Source: Rhodopseudomonas palustris (GTDB lineage Bacteria > Pseudomonadota > Alphaproteobacteria > Rhizobiales > Xanthobacteraceae). Taken from it: a stretch of DNA of 64,000 nt. Both the position numbers and the translations under genes were made by a program. This document shows, piece after piece, positions 60,148 to 64,000 of this stretch (its first letter is position 1; the number at the start of each line of letters is the position of its first letter). A model generated the notes under the pieces. The model searched no databases, was not told the origin of the DNA, and was given only the letters and a program-made list of their open reading frames with translations. The stretch lies in NCBI RefSeq assembly GCF_003591005.1, contig NZ_QYYD01000007.1, forward strand, positions 62,001 through 126,000, written 5' to 3'.

Positions 60148-60849
60148 TCAGGTTTCCTTGAAGCGGTAACCGACGCCGTACAGCGTCTCGATCATCTCGA
60201 AGTCGTCGTCGACCATCTTGAACTTCTTGCGCAGCCGCTTGATGTGGCTGTCGATGGTGCGGTCGTCGACATAGACCTGATCGTCATAGGCGGCGTCCAT
60301 CAGCGCGTTGCGGCTCTTCACCACGCCGGGCCGGGTCGCGAGCGCCTGCAGGATCAGGAATTCGGTGACTGTCAGCGTCACCGGCTCGTTCTTCCAGGTG
60401 CAGGTGTGACGCTCCGGGTCCATCCGCAGCAGGCCGCGGTCGAGCGCCTTGGCGTCGTTCTCCTTCGGCACCCCCGCGGGATCCTTCGGCGCCGAGCGCC
60501 GCAGCACCGCTTTGACGCGCTCGACCAGAAGCCGCTGCGAGAACGGTTTGCGGATGAAATCGTCCGCCCCCATCTTGAGACCGAACAGCTCGTCGATTTC
60601 CTCGTCCTTCGAGGTCAGGAAGATTACCGGCAGATCGGACTTCTGGCGCAGCCGCCGCAGCGTTTCCATGCCGTCCATCCGCGGCATCTTAATATCGAGG
60701 ATGGCAAGGTCGGGCGGCGAGGTGCGGAAGCCATCGAGGGCCGACGCGCCATCCGTATAGGTCATGATCCGGTAGCCCTCGGCTTCCAGAGCGATCGAGA
60801 CGGATGTGAGAATGTTGCGGTCGTCGTCGACCAAGGCGATTGTCGGCAT
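60148..60849 (-). CDS. chvI: Response regulator ChvI
   Basis: 233 residues, OmpR/PhoB type. The receiver has [10 protein letters not shown], the phospho-acceptor D52 in [13 protein letters not shown], and IRKPF with K101. The winged-helix DNA-binding domain reads [20 protein letters not shown] and [23 protein letters not shown] 60849 gives the family start [10 protein letters not shown]. It precedes chvG by 113 bases on the same strand. In rhizobia and Brucella ChvI controls envelope, exopolysaccharide and acid-response genes, and in Agrobacterium also pckA, which lies nearby here. Confidence 0.96.
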   Translation of the reverse strand: MPTIALVDDDRNILTSVSIALEAEGYRIMTYTDGASALDGFRTSPPDLAILDIKMPRMDGMETLRRLRQKSDLPVIFLTSKDEEIDELFGLKMGADDFIRKPFSQRLLVERVKAVLRRSAPKDPAGVPKENDAKALDRGLLRMDPERHTCTWKNEPVTLTVTEFLILQALATRPGVVKSRNALMDAAYDDQVYVDDRTIDSHIKRLRKKFKMVDDDFEMIETLYGVGYRFKET

Positions 60850-61059
60850 GAAGCTCTTTCCGAAAGGCGTGGCTAGACCGCGAAGCGATTCGGCGATCTC
60901 GGGTTGGCGGTTGCCCAAACACCACAGTCAACGAGCAATGCAAGCTGGGCTGAAATGTGGCCGGTTCCCAAACCCGCGAACGGGAGGCGTGCGGGGATTG
61001 ATATAGGCCCGTTTTCTGGGCATCAACACCCCTCAGGTCACGATTGGCGGAATAAACCC

Positions 61060-61794
61060 ATGCAGCCGACCGACGATTTTGATCCTGTCCGGGTCGCCAA
61101 ATCGCTGCTCCGCCGGCGACGCGAGGGTGCGTTGGCGACGCTGATGCGGGATGGCGGCGCGCCGTATTGCTCGCTGGTCAATGTAGCGAGCGCCCCGGAC
61201 GGCTCGCCGCTGCTGCTGATTTCCCGCCTTGCCGTGCACACCCAGAACCTGCTGACCGACCCGCGGGTGTCGCTGATGCTGGACGAACGCGCCCCGGGCG
61301 ACCCGCTGCAGGGGGCGCGGATCATGCTGATGGGCGAGGCGGTCGCCGTCGCAGCCGCCGAGCTGCCGGCGCTGCGCAGCCGGTATCTGGCGGCCCACTC
61401 CGGAGCCGAGGCCTATATCGATTTCAAAGACTTTTCGTTGTTTCGGATCGTCACCAGCGGCGCCCATCTGGTTGCCGGCTTCGGCCGCATCGTCGACCTG
61501 GCTGCGTCAGATTACCTCACTGACCTCGCCGGTGCCGAAGCCCTGCTGGAGATTGAAGCGGCAGCCGTCGCCCACATGAATGCAGATCATTTGATCACGC
61601 TGAATTCCTATGCGACCCGGCTGCTGGGCGGCGACGAGGCGGAGTGGCGCTGCACTGGCGTGGACCCCGAAGGCCTCGACCTGCAGGCGGGCCCTTCCGT
61701 GTTGCGACTGACTTTCCCCGAACGGGTCAAAAACCCGGCCGAGCTGCGCCACATGCTCAAACGCATGGCAGACATCGCCCGTGCGACCTCGTGA
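61060..61794 (+). CDS. HugZ-like FMN-binding split-barrel protein with DUF2470 domain
   Basis: 244 residues. The N-terminal half is a pyridoxamine-phosphate-oxidase-like split barrel (LRRRREGALATLMRDGGAPY, PLLLISRLAVHTQNLLTDPR, SLMLDERAPGDPLQGARIML). The C-terminal half is DUF2470 (AAAVAHMNADHLITLNSYAT, CTGVDPEGLDL). This pair occurs in HugZ-type heme-degrading or heme-binding proteins, but also in proteins of unknown use. It lies between chvI (divergent) and pckA on the plus strand; there is no heme uptake gene in the window, so function is open. Confidence 0.85.
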   Translation: MQPTDDFDPVRVAKSLLRRRREGALATLMRDGGAPYCSLVNVASAPDGSPLLLISRLAVHTQNLLTDPRVSLMLDERAPGDPLQGARIMLMGEAVAVAAAELPALRSRYLAAHSGAEAYIDFKDFSLFRIVTSGAHLVAGFGRIVDLAASDYLTDLAGAEALLEIEAAAVAHMNADHLITLNSYATRLLGGDEAEWRCTGVDPEGLDLQAGPSVLRLTFPERVKNPAELRHMLKRMADIARATS

Positions 61795-61980
61795 CTTGAG
61801 GCAGCGCAATGTCGCCTCGGGGTAAACCAAATAATGCCCGCCCGGGTTGGCAAAGTCACCTTTCGCCACTATTCAGTCGCGCCACCGGACCGAGCCGGTA
61901 TATATTGGCCTGACCGCGGGCTGAGCGCATTGGCGGCAATTGCGCGACCGGGACAACGCGGACTCGAGGAGGATCTATTC

Positions 61981-63597
61981 GTGCAAGAGACGGGCGTGCA
62001 TAACGGTGCTCACGGCGCCGATAAATTCGGGCTTAAAAATCTCAAAGGCGTGTACTGGAACTTCGGCGCGCCGCAGCTCTACGAGCACGCCCTGCAGAAC
62101 GGCGAAGCAGTGCTATCCGCCGATGGCGCGCTGTGCGCCGACACCGGCGTGTTCACCGGCCGCAGCCCGAAGGACAAGTTCACGGTGCGCGACGCCACCA
62201 CCGAAAATACCATGTGGTGGGGTGGTAATCAGTCGATCACGGCAGAACAGTTCGAGACGCTGTATCAGGATTTCATCAAGCACGCAGAAGGCATGCAGCT
62301 GTTCGCCCAGGACCTGTATGGCGGCGCCGATCCGACCTTCCAGATCAAGACCCGCGTGTTCACCGAACTCGCCTGGCACTCGCTGTTCATCCGCACCCTG
62401 CTGCGCCGTCCCGAGCAGGCCGACCTCGCGAGCTTCGTGCCCGAACTCACCATCATCGACCTGCCGAGCTTCCGGGCCGATCCCAAGCGTCATGGCTGCC
62501 GCTCCGAGAACGTCGTGGCGATCGACTTCGCCCGCAGGATCGTGCTGATCGGTGGTACGCAGTACGCCGGCGAGATGAAGAAGAGCGTGTTCACCACGCT
62601 GAACTACTATCTGCCCGAGCGCGGCGTGATGCCGATGCACTGCTCGGCCAATGTCGGCCCGGACGGCGACGCCGCGATCTTCTTCGGCCTGTCCGGCACC
62701 GGCAAGACCACGCTGTCGGCCGACCCGAACCGCACGCTGATCGGCGACGACGAGCACGGCTGGGGCAAGGACGGCATCTTCAACTTCGAAGGCGGCTGCT
62801 ACGCCAAGTGCATCAAGCTGTCGCCGGAAGCCGAGCCGGAGATCTTCGCCGCCTCCAACATGTTCGGCGCGGTGCTGGAAAACGTCGTGCTCGACGAAGT
62901 CACCCGCAAGCCGGATTTCGACGACGGCTCCAAGACCGAGAACACCCGCTCGGCCTATCCGCTGGAATCGATCCCGAACGCCTCGCGCACCGGCCGCACC
63001 GGCCATCCGAAGAACGTGGTGATGCTCGCCGCCGACGCCTTCGGGGTGATGCCGCCGATCGCCAAGCTGACGCCGGCGCAGGCGATGTATCACTTCCTGT
63101 CGGGCTACACCGCCAAGGTGGCCGGCACGGAGCGCGGCCTCGGCAACGATCCGGAGCCGGAGTTCTCGACCTGCTTCGGCTCGCCGTTCCTGCCGCGCGA
63201 TCCGTCGGTCTACGGCAACATGTTGCGCGACCTGATCGCCAAGCACGACGTCGACTGCTGGGTGGTCAACACCGGCTGGACCGGCGGCAAATACGGCACC
63301 GGCCATCGCATGCCGATCAAGGTGACCCGCGCGCTGCTCACCGCGGCGCTCAACGGCAGCCTGCGTAACGCGCAATTCCGCACCGACAAATACTTCGGCT
63401 TCGCGGTGCCGACCGCGCTGGACGGCGTGCCGAGCGACATCCTCGACCCGGTCAACACCTGGGCCGACAAGGCCGAGTTCGACGCCACCGCGCGCAAGCT
63501 GGTCGGCATGTTCCAGAAGAACTTCGCCAAGTTCGAAGCCCAGGTCGACGCCGAAGTCCGCGCCGCCGCGCCAGACGTGAAGATGGCGGCCGAGTAA
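61981..63597 (+). CDS. pckA: Phosphoenolpyruvate carboxykinase (ATP)
   Basis: 538 residues. It converts oxaloacetate plus ATP to PEP, the first step of gluconeogenesis from organic acids. [18 protein letters not shown] is the N-terminal signature; [20 protein letters not shown] holds the kinase-1a P-loop; IGDDEHGWG gives metal and ATP ligands; [15 protein letters not shown] closes the active site. GTG 61981 has GAGGAGG ahead of it. A stem-loop terminator follows. In alphaproteobacteria pckA commonly borders chvI/chvG and is regulated with carbon supply. Confidence 0.98.
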   Translation: MQETGVHNGAHGADKFGLKNLKGVYWNFGAPQLYEHALQNGEAVLSADGALCADTGVFTGRSPKDKFTVRDATTENTMWWGGNQSITAEQFETLYQDFIKHAEGMQLFAQDLYGGADPTFQIKTRVFTELAWHSLFIRTLLRRPEQADLASFVPELTIIDLPSFRADPKRHGCRSENVVAIDFARRIVLIGGTQYAGEMKKSVFTTLNYYLPERGVMPMHCSANVGPDGDAAIFFGLSGTGKTTLSADPNRTLIGDDEHGWGKDGIFNFEGGCYAKCIKLSPEAEPEIFAASNMFGAVLENVVLDEVTRKPDFDDGSKTENTRSAYPLESIPNASRTGRTGHPKNVVMLAADAFGVMPPIAKLTPAQAMYHFLSGYTAKVAGTERGLGNDPEPEFSTCFGSPFLPRDPSVYGNMLRDLIAKHDVDCWVVNTGWTGGKYGTGHRMPIKVTRALLTAALNGSLRNAQFRTDKYFGFAVPTALDGVPSDILDPVNTWADKAEFDATARKLVGMFQKNFAKFEAQVDAEVRAAAPDVKMAAE

Positions 63598-63621
63598 GCG
63601 ACGAACAATATCTACAAACGC

Positions 63622-63647
63622 AAAGGGCGGCCGCGAGGCCGCCCTTT
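63622..63647 (+). terminator. Intrinsic terminator of pckA
   Basis: AAAGGGCGGCC-GCGA-GGCCGCCCTTT, eleven perfect pairs with a 4-base loop, 24 bases after the stop. The T run is short. Confidence 0.8.
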
Positions 63648-63695
63648 GTCGTTACATCAACGCTGCTGCGCTTGACGTTCGCGACTACGAATTCC

Positions 63696-63783
63696 GTCAT
63701 GGCCGGGCTCGTCCCGGCCATCCACGCCTTTTCCGCGTTTCCGTCAGCAAGGCGTGGATGCCCGGCACAAGGCCGGGCATGAC
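63696..63783. repeat. Palindromic intergenic repeat, family A copy 6
   Basis: GTCATGGCCGGGCTCGTCCC at the left, GGCCGGGCATGAC at the right, with the CCACGCCTT/AAGGCGTGG inner arms. It lies between the convergent pckA and gpmA genes. Confidence 0.9.
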
Positions 63784-63808
63784 GAAAATCAGAATTCGTA
63801 GCTGAGTA

Positions 63809-64000
63809 TCAGCCCGCCAGATCGACCACCGACGCGACGGTCGAGTCGGCGTTGAGGCGGTACACGACCGGGGCGCCGGTGCCGAGTTCGCGCTTGAGGA
63901 TCTGCTCGGGGGTGAGCTTCTCCAGCACCATGATCAGCGCGCGCAGCGAATTGCCGTGCGCCGCCACGATGGTGCGCTCACCGCGCAGCACGCAGGGCAG
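63809..64000 (-). CDS. gpmA: 2,3-bisphosphoglycerate-dependent phosphoglycerate mutase, C-terminal part
   Basis: Partial: only the last 63 codons lie in the window and the frame is open at the edge. [20 protein letters not shown] carries the second active-site histidine of the histidine-phosphatase fold; [20 protein letters not shown] and VVYRLN match the GpmA C-terminus. It interconverts 2- and 3-phosphoglycerate in glycolysis and gluconeogenesis. It is convergent with pckA. Confidence 0.92.
   Translation of the reverse strand: MPCVLRGERTIVAAHGNSLRALIMVLEKLTPEQILKRELGTGAPVVYRLNADSTVASVVDLAG

Overview
The window is GC-rich alphaproteobacterial chromosomal DNA. The gene set and order (ChvI/ChvG/HprK/EIIA-Man/HPr beside ATP-dependent pckA, RpoH, an alphaproteobacterial-type porin, HWE-type kinase, and the dispersed palindromes typical of Bradyrhizobiaceae) point to Rhodopseudomonas (R. 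palustris group) or a close relative. That assignment comes from gene content and reading, not from a database search. I see no prophage, complete insertion sequence, CRISPR array or rRNA operon. Two tRNA genes are present, Leu(CAA) and Glu(CTC).

Layout. 0-3 kb: helicase gene hrpB, interrupted by a palindromic insertion and a poly-G/poly-C tract that breaks the frame. 3-10 kb: an acyltransferase, a succinyl-CoA:acetate-type CoA-transferase, a porin, a MarR regulator and a degenerate alpha/beta hydrolase. 10-14 kb: tRNA-Leu, DsbB, and a probable general-stress two-component pair (GAF/HisKA_2 kinase plus single-domain receiver) with a PRC-barrel protein behind a candidate EcfG promoter. 14-22.5 kb: AbrB-type transporter, CidA/LrgB pair, an esterase, an AI-2E-type permease, a LysR remnant, ureidoglycolate lyase, HNH nuclease and CysK. 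22.9-30.5 kb: glycogen synthesis (glgC-glgA), a YdeP/FdhF-like molybdoenzyme, PfkB kinase and a tandem Usp protein; a perfect FNR/FixK-type palindrome lies upstream of pfkB. 30.5-35 kb: Pcm, ChaB-like protein, Zn-alcohol dehydrogenase, thioredoxin 2, and an Lrp/AsnC regulator divergent from a methionine gamma-lyase-like enzyme. 35-40 kb: two adjacent c-di-GMP proteins, the second with a degenerate GGDEF site, next to tRNA-Glu. 40-50 kb: RluD-type pseudouridine synthase, RpoH, a small protein behind a perfect CtrA-type site, AraC-MGMT fusion, DUF2244, endonuclease III, S10 peptidase and a BchO-like hydrolase. 50-56 kb: CysZ-like protein, AceK, LepA and a GT39-type protein. 56.8-64 kb: ptsH, EIIA-Man, hprK, chvG and chvI on the minus strand, then a HugZ-like protein and pckA on the plus strand, and the 3' end of gpmA.

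How it fits together. The right end and the glycogen block concern carbon flow: HPr/EIIA/HprK is a regulatory phosphorelay without a sugar permease, linked to the ChvG/ChvI acid/envelope system and to gluconeogenic PEP carboxykinase, while AceK acts at the TCA/glyoxylate branch point and glgC/glgA handle storage. Most remaining genes are housekeeping or envelope functions. The most distinctive DNA-level feature is a large set of palindromic intergenic elements, at least five families and about 17 copies, mostly placed directly after stop codons. I found no clear novel multi-gene system. The best leads are the candidate structured RNA near 6.5 kb, the EcfG-linked kinase module, the CtrA-linked small gene, the degenerate GGDEF/EAL protein and the palindromic operators.
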